Assembly (NCBI GenBank): GCA_001795165.1
Contig: MGNS01000067.1
Location: 16,923-26,016 of the forward strand
Reading direction: 5' to 3'
Length of the DNA: 9,094 nt
Source: Chloroflexi bacterium RBG_16_57_11
GTDB lineage: Bacteria > Chloroflexota > Anaerolineae > Anaerolineales > UBA4823
Positions 1 to 6,499 of this stretch are shown one piece after another (within the stretch, counting starts at the first letter, position 1; each line of letters starts with the position of its first letter). A model generated the notes under the pieces. That model did not search any database, was not told the origin of the DNA, and saw only the letters and a list, made by a program, of their open reading frames with translations. A program made the position numbers and the translations under genes.

Positions 1-579
1 CTCCTAAAGCCTGCCGTGAAGGGCATCGAGCGCGCCGATTCGGTCACCTGGGATGCACACAAATGGCTTTCCGTGCCGATGGGCGCCGGGATGTTCTTTT
101 GCCGCCATCCGGAGGCGGTCAAGCGAGCCTTTGCCATCTCGACCTCCTACATGCCCACAACGGCCGGTGAAGGTACGCTGGATCCATACACCACGACGAT
201 GCAGTGGTCGCGCCGGATGATCGGCCTGAAAGTCTTCATGACCCTGGCGGAGCTTGGTTTGGAAGGTTACCGCCAGCTGATCGAGCGCCAGGCCGCGATG
301 GGCGACCTGCTTCGAGAGCGACTGCGTCAGACCGGCTGGCTCATTTGCAACGAAACGCCCTTACCCGTGATTTGTTTCAGCCACCCGGATATCCGTGGCG
401 GGAGGCTTACCACCAGTGAAATCCTGGCCACGATTTATACCCGTGGGCGAGTTTGGATTTCAGAGGTCGTCTTGGGTGGCCGGGAGAGAGTCCTGCGCGC
501 CTGTATAACCAGCTTTCGCACCGATGAAGAAGATATTGAGTGTCTTGTCGAAGAGCTTGAATACGCCCGGTCAATTTGA
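1..579 (+). CDS. PLP-dependent group II amino-acid decarboxylase, C-terminal part (5' end outside window)
   Basis: This is the C-terminal 192 residues of a cytoplasmic pyridoxal-5'-phosphate enzyme of the group II decarboxylase family (aromatic-L-amino-acid, glutamate or related amino-acid decarboxylases), which release CO2 from an amino acid. The motif DSVTWDAHKWL is visible; its lysine (visible residue 21, codon 61-63) is the one that forms the Schiff base with PLP. The tail, ending RTDEEDIECLVEELEYA, is the usual C-terminus of the family. Family members are about 450-500 residues, so roughly the first 60% lies before base 1. A GTG at base 16 is only an internal valine codon: the frame is open back to base 1 and the protein upstream is needed for PLP binding. 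The substrate cannot be read from this fragment. The gene converges on the minus-strand sulfatase-fold gene 29 bases downstream and has no evident link to it. Confidence 0.9.
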   Translation, partial: LLKPAVKGIERADSVTWDAHKWLSVPMGAGMFFCRHPEAVKRAFAISTSYMPTTAGEGTLDPYTTTMQWSRRMIGLKVFMTLAELGLEGYRQLIERQAAMGDLLRERLRQTGWLICNETPLPVICFSHPDIRGGRLTTSEILATIYTRGRVWISEVVLGGRERVLRACITSFRTDEEDIECLVEELEYARSI

Positions 580-584
580 TCGTT

Positions 585-600
585 GATCGGGCAGCCGATC
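585..600. terminator. Small hairpin between convergent genes, possible weak terminator
   Basis: A perfect 6-bp inverted repeat, GATCGG-gcag-CCGATC, lies in the 29-base gap between the decarboxylase stop and the stop of the minus-strand gene. No T tract follows on either strand, so intrinsic termination is uncertain. The position is what makes it a candidate. Confidence 0.3.
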
Positions 601-608
601 GAGAGTCT

Positions 609-2255
609 CTATCTCGCTCCCGGCAGGCATATCTCATAGGTTTCACAGGCATCCTGGAACTCCAGTCTGGAGCCGTAGGTGGCCGAGACCGGGTGCGGAT
701 GAAACAGCGTCTTGTCCTGGAGAACAGGATAACGAGTCCCAAACCAATGGTTGAAAACCAGACGGAAAGTATTCACAGACGTCATACTTCGGTAGAGATC
801 TTCGTATGAGCCATCACTGTAATAAATGGCATTGAGAATGCTCGAACGGGCATCTACGCCGTCGGAAGTTGGATGTTCCCAGTCGAGCAGAAAGTCGTCG
901 CCATGATCGGCTTGCAGGATGATCACAACCGGTTTCGTAGATGACTGCTGTATCCTGTCGATCGTTTCGAGCACTGTCTTGTTGAGATAATCGATCTGAT
1001 AACCGTAGTATTCTGCGTAGTGATCTGGGTGCACCAGATACCAATTTACATTTGGATCGCCGTGATACTCTAGTTCCTCCCCGTCAGGGCCGTACAGAAA
1101 CGGGACATGCGGCGAGTAGATATGTGCGAAAAGGAAGAAATTGCCTTTCTGTGCGGCATAATCGGGGAGATGCGTGAACGCATGGTTGATACGCTCCCGG
1201 CTCCTGGCTAGCTCCTGGTTGACAGAAGCTCGGAAGGCTTCACCCGCCGATTTATTATGACTATTATCTTCGTTACTTGCCACCAGTAGGCGACCCAAAG
1301 TCGTCCGGAGCAGTAAGATTTCAAACGGGTTTATTGCTAAGGTTTGTCTGGTGGCGGATTCCCCTGGCGTGACGAAAGTATCATAGTATTGGTTGTTCGT
1401 ATTACCTGTTCCCGAGTCGAACACCACCACCCGGTATCCGCGCTCGCGCAAGAATTCGCTTACATAGTTCGTTTGTAAGTTGTATCTTGCAGTTCGATTA
1501 ATCCCGGTTGGGAGGTCTTGGAAGTAAACCAGGTTCAGCGTACTGTTCAAGGAGTAGCTGGTAGAAAGGTAGTTCGACCGGCTCTGATCGGCGATGTAAA
1601 AACCCCTTCTAGCCAAGGCTTCGATAAAGCCGGTGTTATCGTATCCATAGCTCTCCTGGAGGACGTCAGCCCTGGCATAGCCGTCGAGGATGATGAAGTA
1701 GATGTCGGGCAGCCCTGTCAGCGTGCCTGTACCTGTCATTGGGAGTGCAGACGCGTCACCCCGGAGATTAGCCAGCGCCTGCAGCTCTCTAGCTGAGGGA
1801 TTGGCTTTCCCCGCTGTGATCATGATAATAGACATGAGCGGGACAACGAGTAATAGGACGCTGGCGAGATTGAGGGAGCTTGTGGCTGATTGAGATCTGC
1901 CTTTTAGTACCACCACAAACGACAGGGTCAGGAATCCAAAGATCCAGGCAACTCCGAGGTAGGATTCCTTGAATGGGATGCCCTGGTCGACCATTACCGG
2001 GCCGATCAGTGTGGCTACATGGCCGAAGGAGAAGAACAGCCCTACGATGAGCGAGGCGAGCAGGCCAGCTCGCTGCCAATCTCTGAGGATCAAACGAAAT
2101 CCCAGCAGGAACAAAACCGTAAACCCCAGCGAAATCGCCAGTGGGCGCAGGGTTTGAGCTGGATCGATGTACATCGCATTCTGCGAATACAGATAACAAA
2201 TCGGGTATAGGCTGAGGAATAGCGAATGTAGTGGGAATCTAAGGAGAATCCGCAT
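609..2255 (-). CDS. Membrane-anchored sulfatase-fold (LtaS-like) hydrolase/transferase
   Basis: A 548-residue protein of the alkaline phosphatase/sulfatase superfamily with the layout of lipoteichoic-acid synthase-type enzymes. About five hydrophobic helices (roughly residues 8-24, 39-57, 63-84, 100-117 and 130-148) precede an extracytoplasmic catalytic domain from about residue 183. Metal-site candidates are Asp191 in the strand IYFIILDGYARAD, His378 and/or His383 in HIYSPHVPF, and Asp450-His451 in LQADHGDDF. The probable nucleophile is Thr232 in SNYLSTSYSLNSTLN. There is no CxPxR formylglycine motif, so it is not a classical sulfatase. Phosphoglycerol or phosphoethanolamine transfer, or phosphodiester hydrolysis, are the likely chemistries; the substrate is unknown. 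Two cysteines near the C-terminus (537, 543) could form a disulfide outside the cell. The ATG start follows AGGAG with a 4-base gap. The gene looks AT-richer than its neighbours. It is monocistronic within the window, divergent from the SIS gene. Confidence 0.85.
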   Translation of the reverse strand: MRILLRFPLHSLFLSLYPICYLYSQNAMYIDPAQTLRPLAISLGFTVLFLLGFRLILRDWQRAGLLASLIVGLFFSFGHVATLIGPVMVDQGIPFKESYLGVAWIFGFLTLSFVVVLKGRSQSATSSLNLASVLLLVVPLMSIIMITAGKANPSARELQALANLRGDASALPMTGTGTLTGLPDIYFIILDGYARADVLQESYGYDNTGFIEALARRGFYIADQSRSNYLSTSYSLNSTLNLVYFQDLPTGINRTARYNLQTNYVSEFLRERGYRVVVFDSGTGNTNNQYYDTFVTPGESATRQTLAINPFEILLLRTTLGRLLVASNEDNSHNKSAGEAFRASVNQELARSRERINHAFTHLPDYAAQKGNFFLFAHIYSPHVPFLYGPDGEELEYHGDPNVNWYLVHPDHYAEYYGYQIDYLNKTVLETIDRIQQSSTKPVVIILQADHGDDFLLDWEHPTSDGVDARSSILNAIYYSDGSYEDLYRSMTSVNTFRLVFNHWFGTRYPVLQDKTLFHPHPVSATYGSRLEFQDACETYEICLPGAR

Positions 2256-2259
2256 TGAG

Positions 2260-2264
2260 CTCCT
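2260..2264 (-). promoter_or_regulatory. Ribosome binding site of the sulfatase-fold gene
   Basis: AGGAG on the minus strand lies 4 bases before the ATG at 2255. It supports this start, which keeps the first hydrophobic helix. The next in-frame Met, residue 28, would remove that helix. Confidence 0.6.
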
Positions 2265-2267
2265 GAA

Positions 2268-2296
2268 ATTATAGGGTATTACAAACCTTCATTCAA
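2268..2296 (-). promoter_or_regulatory. Candidate sigma70-type promoter of the sulfatase-fold gene, very close to its start
   Basis: On the minus strand the sequence reads TTGAAT, a 17-base spacer, then a perfect TATAAT (2268-2273). A transcript starting the usual ~7 bases later would begin near 2261, only about 6 bases before the ATG and inside the Shine-Dalgarno sequence. Either the message is nearly leaderless or a second -10-like TATAAT further upstream (2305-2310, poor -35) is the one used. The motif match is good; use is inferred. Confidence 0.45.
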
Positions 2297-2339
2297 ACCA
2301 TTGAATTATAAGGCATTCGTAACCGGATCTAAGTATAAA

Positions 2340-2367
2340 CCTGACACCTGACACCTGACACTTGGCA
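2340..2367. repeat. Tandem heptamer repeat (CCTGACA x3 plus a degenerate copy)
   Basis: Three perfect head-to-tail copies of CCTGACA (2340-2346, 2347-2353, 2354-2360) are followed by CTTGGCA (2361-2367), a 5-of-7 match. The block ends 11 bases before the -35 box of the SIS gene. Short intergenic heptamer repeats are known from cyanobacteria (STRR elements) and similar arrays may occur in other phyla. It may be neutral slippage or a binding-site array. Confidence 0.75.
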
Positions 2368-2378
2368 CTACCAGCACC

Positions 2379-2406
2379 TTGACAAAGCAATAAAACCTGC
2401 TATGGT
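2379..2406 (+). promoter_or_regulatory. Candidate sigma70-type promoter of the SIS-domain gene
   Basis: A consensus TTGACA (2379-2384) is followed after 16 bases by TATGGT (2401-2406, 4 of 6 to consensus). The expected start near 2413 gives a leader of about 23 bases containing the ribosome binding site. Orientation and position fit the gene at 2436. Confidence 0.6.
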
Positions 2407-2422
2407 TGAGGAAAATCTGAAC

Positions 2423-2427
2423 AGGGG
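2423..2427 (+). promoter_or_regulatory. Ribosome binding site of the SIS-domain gene
   Basis: AGGGG ends 8 bases before the ATG at 2436 and decides that start. Another ATG at 2428 is in a different frame and overlaps this region. Confidence 0.6.
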
Positions 2428-2435
2428 ATGTTCCT

Positions 2436-3473
2436 ATGCCTCTTCGTGATGAAATCCTCGAACAGCCGGCCATCCTCGGCAACCTGTTGTCCACGGGTAT
2501 ATCCGAGATGGAGCGTATCGCCGCTGACCTGCGCGGTCGCGACATCGACTACGTCTTCCTGGCCGCCCGCGGCACTTCGGATAACGCCGGGTTGTATGCC
2601 AAGTACCTTTGGGGCGCTTTTAACCGCCTGCCGGTCGCCCTGGCCACCCCATCGCTGTTCACCATGTACGAGCAGCCGCCTCGCCTCAGCCACAGCCTGG
2701 TGGTAGGCGTTTCGCAGTCTGGCCAGTCCCCCGACATCGTCGGTGTGCTGGCCGAGGGGAAGCGCCAGGGCAGCCCTACCCTGGCGATCACCAACGACCC
2801 GGATTCGCCCCTCGGGCAGGTTGCTGATTTCATCATCGACATTCGGGCCGGCGTAGAGGCCGCCACCGCGGCCACCAAGACCTACACCGCCGAGCTGATG
2901 GCGATCGCCATGCTCTCCGTTGCCCTGGATAACGATGATTCGCGCCGCAGCTTGCTGGCGGGCGTCCCAGGCTGGGCAACGCAGGTGCTCGAGCAGGAAC
3001 AGCGCATCGCCCAGATGGCAGCCCGCTACCGCTTTATGCAGCAGTGCGTCGTGCTTGGACGTGGTTATAACTATTCCACCGCTTATGAATGGTCGCTCAA
3101 GCTCAAAGAGCTGGCATACGTCCTGGCCGAGCCTTACTCGTCGGCCGACTTCCTCCACGGCCCGATCGCCCTGGTCGAGCGTGGCTTTCCGGTCATGGCG
3201 GTCGCCCCGGGTGGCCGCGTCTACCACACGCTGATCGACTTGCTCGGACAGCTGCGCTACCAGCAACAGGCTGAACTGCTGGTGATCTCAGATCAGCCAG
3301 CTGCCCTCGAACTTGCCCAAACGCCGATTCGCCTGCCCGCCGGCATCCCCGAATGGCTCACGCCGCTGGTCAGTATCCTCCCGGCGCAGCTCTTTTGTTA
3401 CCACCTCACCCGCGAGCGCGGCTATAGCACCGAATCCCCGCGTACGATCCACAAGGTTACTGAAACGCGCTGA
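2436..3473 (+). CDS. Stand-alone SIS-domain sugar-phosphate isomerase/deaminase (GlmS C-half-like, NagB-II type)
   Basis: A 345-residue cytoplasmic protein with two SIS (sugar isomerase) domains, corresponding to the isomerase half of glucosamine-6-phosphate synthase GlmS. Visible signatures are ARGTSDNAG (44-52), the phosphosugar loop SQSGQSPD (93-100), AATKTYT (145-151) and EWSLKLKE (218-225). The GlmS catalytic set is kept at matching spacing: Lys222, Glu225 and His241 correspond to E. coli Lys485, Glu488 and His504, and Lys340 in the tail HKVTETR corresponds to Lys603. The N-terminal glutaminase domain with its catalytic Cys is absent, and the start is fixed by a ribosome site and promoter, so this is not a truncation. 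It cannot use glutamine as nitrogen donor; the likely reaction is deamination/isomerisation of glucosamine-6-phosphate to fructose-6-phosphate, as in NagB-II enzymes. A related amino-sugar substrate (AgaS-like) is possible. No amino-sugar transport or deacetylase gene is adjacent. Confidence 0.87.
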   Translation: MPLRDEILEQPAILGNLLSTGISEMERIAADLRGRDIDYVFLAARGTSDNAGLYAKYLWGAFNRLPVALATPSLFTMYEQPPRLSHSLVVGVSQSGQSPDIVGVLAEGKRQGSPTLAITNDPDSPLGQVADFIIDIRAGVEAATAATKTYTAELMAIAMLSVALDNDDSRRSLLAGVPGWATQVLEQEQRIAQMAARYRFMQQCVVLGRGYNYSTAYEWSLKLKELAYVLAEPYSSADFLHGPIALVERGFPVMAVAPGGRVYHTLIDLLGQLRYQQQAELLVISDQPAALELAQTPIRLPAGIPEWLTPLVSILPAQLFCYHLTRERGYSTESPRTIHKVTETR

Positions 3474-3491
3474 TTTTTCGTACATGGAAAA

Positions 3492-3537
3492 ACACGGCCG
3501 AGGCGGAAAAATCGATCGATTTCCGCCTCATCCGTGT
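3492..3537. terminator. Hairpin terminator shared by convergent genes
   Basis: The gap between the SIS gene and the VIT/VWA gene holds a nested inverted repeat. The outer arms are ACACGG (3492-3497) and CCGTGT (3532-3537). After a 2x2 mismatch, the inner arms are G+AGGCGGAAA (3500-3509) and TTTCCGCCT+C (3520-3529). The top contains a palindromic ATCGATCGAT. For the minus-strand operon the stem is followed by TTTTT (3492-3488 read in reverse), as expected for an intrinsic terminator. In the plus direction the stem is followed by a weaker AT-rich stretch, so it may stop both transcripts. Confidence 0.75.
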
Positions 3538-3559
3538 ATAAATTCTCTGCCTGGCTGGA

Positions 3560-6499
3560 TTATCCTCTTCGCTGTCTATTCATGTGAGAACCTGTCGAAG
3601 CAAGTCGTAATCGAAACGAGCCGCGTGTGATCCACACATAAACAGCCAGCGCCACCGCCAGACCGATCAACAGCCACTCTTCCGGCTCTGGAACGCCCGA
3701 AAGCGGTAGTTCCGTAGAAGGCTCGGTCTCACCCAGCGCTTCCACCTCCCTCTGGTAGCGGTCATCCAGCTCAGAAAGCCTGTTGAGCAGGGTTTCTTGT
3801 TGTTGATTCACCAGGACGATCATCGAGGAGTAAGGGGTGACAATGCTCTCTTGTTGCGCCAGGGCGTGTAGCTGATCCAGAATCTCCGGGTTATCCAGTT
3901 TTCCTCTCTGGCGTTGCATCTCCGCCAGGATCACCCGCCGCGCCGCAAGCGCTGCAAAGCCATCGTCGGCAGAGCTTACTGCTGGTATGCTCTGAGCTGG
4001 ACCCGTTTGCCAAACATAGCCATCTACCAGGTCCTGGGTTAGAAGCGGGCCGCTGGCAGGCGAGGCATTCTCCAACCCGGTGGCGATGCGCAGCATGGCT
4101 TCGCTGAGGCTGCCTGCTACGCCTCCCTGCGAGCCTTGCAGCGCGGCGAGGGTCTGGTCGTCGTAGCCGATTGGGATCTGGTTACCCAGATGCACCAGCC
4201 ATACCGGGAAATCGGGCACGCGCACCTCGTTTGAGCTTGCGCCCAGCTCGTAACCGCTGCCGTCGGTCAACACAATTGCGGCGTCATAATCCTGCTCGCC
4301 GCGCAACCGGTCGAATTGGGCCATCAGCTCGGCTGGATTTTGCCCACCCAGGTATTCCACCTGCTCGATGTCGATGTCGCTCAGAGAGATGCGCTGGGGC
4401 AGCTCGCCACGGAAGGATGAGGCAGTCAGGTAAACATCGATGTCCGCCGCAGCTGAGGCCTGAAGCACCCCCAGCGCTTGGGTTACATCGCTCGAGAGGT
4501 CTTGCATGCTGCGTGAGCGGTCCAGCACCACAGCCAGGTGTAAGTTTTGGGGTAGTGCCGGTAGGCTGGCCTGTTGCGCGGGAGTTGCTGTGATCTGGTA
4601 GCCGCCAGGCAGGTCTACCTGGTGTATTTGTGGTGCCACCGGTCCGCTGGCAGGCAGGATGGCTGGCAACCAGGCGTCCGGATCTGTGATCTTCAAGCTC
4701 GCCCCGTTCAACTGGCGGCCTGTGTCCTTATCCCAAAAGAGGTTGCGCTTCATTGTCAGGTATGGGGCAGGCCAGCCGTCTTGCTGGGCCAGAGTCTTCC
4801 AAGTCAGCCACAGGTGCAACGGTGGGGCTTCGCCGATGGTGCTCCGGGCGGTGTCCGCGCTATAGGTCATTTCCACCGGAGGCACGGGGAAGATGCGTAG
4901 CCGGTATTGCCGCGGTCCAATCTGCTCGATCAGCGCTGGATCGATATTGCGGCGCACTTCGTTGCGATACACCGCCTGGGCTGCTCCGCGCGGCGCCACA
5001 ATGTACTCGAAGCGCTCATCCCTGTTTTCGCTCTCCCCCAGCCAGACCCCGGTGATCACCGCCGATTCGGGCAGGCTGAAGTAATACACCACCTCCTGGC
5101 GATTGGCGGTGGTATTACGATATTCCTCATGCAGCTCGATTTCTGCCCAATCACCGTGCTCACGGACGGTGATATCCTGCTGGGCCAGGTGCACCTCGCG
5201 CTCGTCCAGCGCCTGGAGCGCCGCCTCCGCCTGGGTTTGCGACCAGGTGGAGCGCACTGCAGCCAGGATCTCGTCCCGCTCACCATCCACGATGGTTTCG
5301 TCGAACACTCGCTTGTATAGCCGGGCTGCCCACACCGGCTCGTTCCGCAACGCCGTGCTGTTCCAATCCATGCCGATCTGGTCAGGGGGGACGATTGCAT
5401 ACGGGCGGTAGAGCAGCGGGCGGGCGACAACCTCATAAAGGCGTTGAACCTGATAGGCATTGTCTCGCTCCAGGTTGAATGAGCTGGCATAGATGTCGGT
5501 GATGTGGGTGACCTCGCCCACCGAGCTCAGATAGCGAAAAGGCCCCAAATACGAATTCAACAACCCCTTGCGCAGGCTTTCACCCTGGGCGATCAGAGCC
5601 CGGGATTCGTCCAGGCTTTGCGGTGGATTTTCCAGCATAGCAAAGGCGCGCAATTGCGGCTGCTGGTTCGCCAGCACGAACAACCCGATTACAGCTACGG
5701 CGATCATCGCTGAGACGAGCGCTGGGATCAGCTTCCCGCTTCGTAGCACTATAGCTCGTACAGCTCGTCGCCAGGCGCGGTAGCTCAACACCGGCACGGC
5801 GATCGGGGCCAATACGAGCAGTGTGGCTGTGTAGACACCCAGAATGACCCCTAACAGCGTGAAAGGTAGCCAGAGCAGGTCTTCTAGAACCAGGCGCTGC
5901 AGGTTCTCCCACAAGTTGCGGAAAAATTCCCCCAGGTTTAGTAGTGTGTCCCAAATCCATTTCAACCCCGTCCAGGCCAGCGGCATGGCATAAAAGGCGA
6001 TCCAGATGGCCGCATACAGGCTGACCAATAGCATCAGTGTCAGCCCAATCAACCGCAGCCAGCGCGCCCACGCCCCACGCTGTTCGATGTGTGGATCCAG
6101 CAGATCCCACAGAAAGACCGCCAGGCCGATACAGGCCGCTGCCATCAGGAAGACCAGGCCAGTCGATGCCTGGCGTACGGCAAAGAAACGCACCGCCAAC
6201 ATCAGCATCAGCGGGCCTTCCACCACATAACCCAGGGCAAACAGCTTCCTTGGCTGGCCGCGCAAGGCGGTCAGCCCCAGGATCACCGCCGCCAGCGGGA
6301 TGCAGGCCAGTACCAGGCCGTAGACCAGGAAGGTCCACTCGATATTGCCGACCCGGATGGCGGTGATCATTTCCGGTAGTATTCGAGGTGCAAACCCCAG
6401 GATCATGAAGGTAAGGAAAATAATATTCCATGACCAGAACAGGAACTTAGCCAGGCGTTCGCGCCGATTTTGAGATTTTGGGACGGGATAAACGCTCAT
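3560..6499 (-). CDS. Multi-pass membrane VIT/VWA-domain protein with C-terminal PEP-CTERM sorting signal
   Basis: A 979-residue protein, probably the substrate of the exosortase encoded just upstream. A basic N-terminus is followed by about seven hydrophobic helices (roughly 18-38, 54-77, 86-107, 113-134, 147-175, 208-238, 256-277). A long extracytoplasmic part follows: a VIT domain (about 430-540, with YRNTTANRQEVVYYFSLPE) and a VWA domain (about 652-780). The metal-ion (MIDAS) motif is complete enough to suggest cation-dependent binding: DRSRS (Asp660, Ser662, Ser664) and LTDG (Thr745, Asp746). The C-terminus has VPEPEEW (936-942), a helix (about 942-957) and arginines, the PEP-CTERM signal recognised by exosortases. 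From memory it matches the multi-pass PEP-CTERM family TIGR02921, whose function is unknown. About 20 residues follow the helix, more than usual. The ATG overlaps the exosortase stop (ATGA) and has AAGGAGG 9 bases upstream, so translation is coupled. Confidence 0.88.
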   Translation of the reverse strand: MSVYPVPKSQNRRERLAKFLFWSWNIIFLTFMILGFAPRILPEMITAIRVGNIEWTFLVYGLVLACIPLAAVILGLTALRGQPRKLFALGYVVEGPLMLMLAVRFFAVRQASTGLVFLMAAACIGLAVFLWDLLDPHIEQRGAWARWLRLIGLTLMLLVSLYAAIWIAFYAMPLAWTGLKWIWDTLLNLGEFFRNLWENLQRLVLEDLLWLPFTLLGVILGVYTATLLVLAPIAVPVLSYRAWRRAVRAIVLRSGKLIPALVSAMIAVAVIGLFVLANQQPQLRAFAMLENPPQSLDESRALIAQGESLRKGLLNSYLGPFRYLSSVGEVTHITDIYASSFNLERDNAYQVQRLYEVVARPLLYRPYAIVPPDQIGMDWNSTALRNEPVWAARLYKRVFDETIVDGERDEILAAVRSTWSQTQAEAALQALDEREVHLAQQDITVREHGDWAEIELHEEYRNTTANRQEVVYYFSLPESAVITGVWLGESENRDERFEYIVAPRGAAQAVYRNEVRRNIDPALIEQIGPRQYRLRIFPVPPVEMTYSADTARSTIGEAPPLHLWLTWKTLAQQDGWPAPYLTMKRNLFWDKDTGRQLNGASLKITDPDAWLPAILPASGPVAPQIHQVDLPGGYQITATPAQQASLPALPQNLHLAVVLDRSRSMQDLSSDVTQALGVLQASAAADIDVYLTASSFRGELPQRISLSDIDIEQVEYLGGQNPAELMAQFDRLRGEQDYDAAIVLTDGSGYELGASSNEVRVPDFPVWLVHLGNQIPIGYDDQTLAALQGSQGGVAGSLSEAMLRIATGLENASPASGPLLTQDLVDGYVWQTGPAQSIPAVSSADDGFAALAARRVILAEMQRQRGKLDNPEILDQLHALAQQESIVTPYSSMIVLVNQQQETLLNRLSELDDRYQREVEALGETEPSTELPLSGVPEPEEWLLIGLAVALAVYVWITRGSFRLRLASTGSHMNRQRRG

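Noticed and set aside
16..579. GTG at base 16 as the true start of the decarboxylase
   Set aside because: The frame continues open to base 1 and the PLP-lysine motif lies only 15 residues after this GTG, far too close to the N-terminus for the family.
609..2255. Classical formylglycine sulfatase
   Set aside because: No CxPxR or SxPxR motif is present; the nucleophile region is SNYLSTSYS, as in LtaS-like and phosphatase-type members.
2400..3266. 288-codon minus-strand open frame opposite the SIS gene
   Set aside because: The plus strand has a clear SIS protein with conserved catalytic residues; the antisense frame has no recognisable domain and is a by-product of GC-rich codons.
2436..3473. 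Broken or truncated GlmS
   Set aside because: The gene has its own promoter-like sequence, ribosome binding site and normal N-terminus; upstream DNA contains no trace of a glutaminase domain.
5580..6431. 283-codon minus-strand frame inside the VIT/PEP-CTERM gene
   Set aside because: It overlaps the membrane region of the real gene in another frame, is rich in Gly/Arg/Pro of the shadow type and shows no family match.
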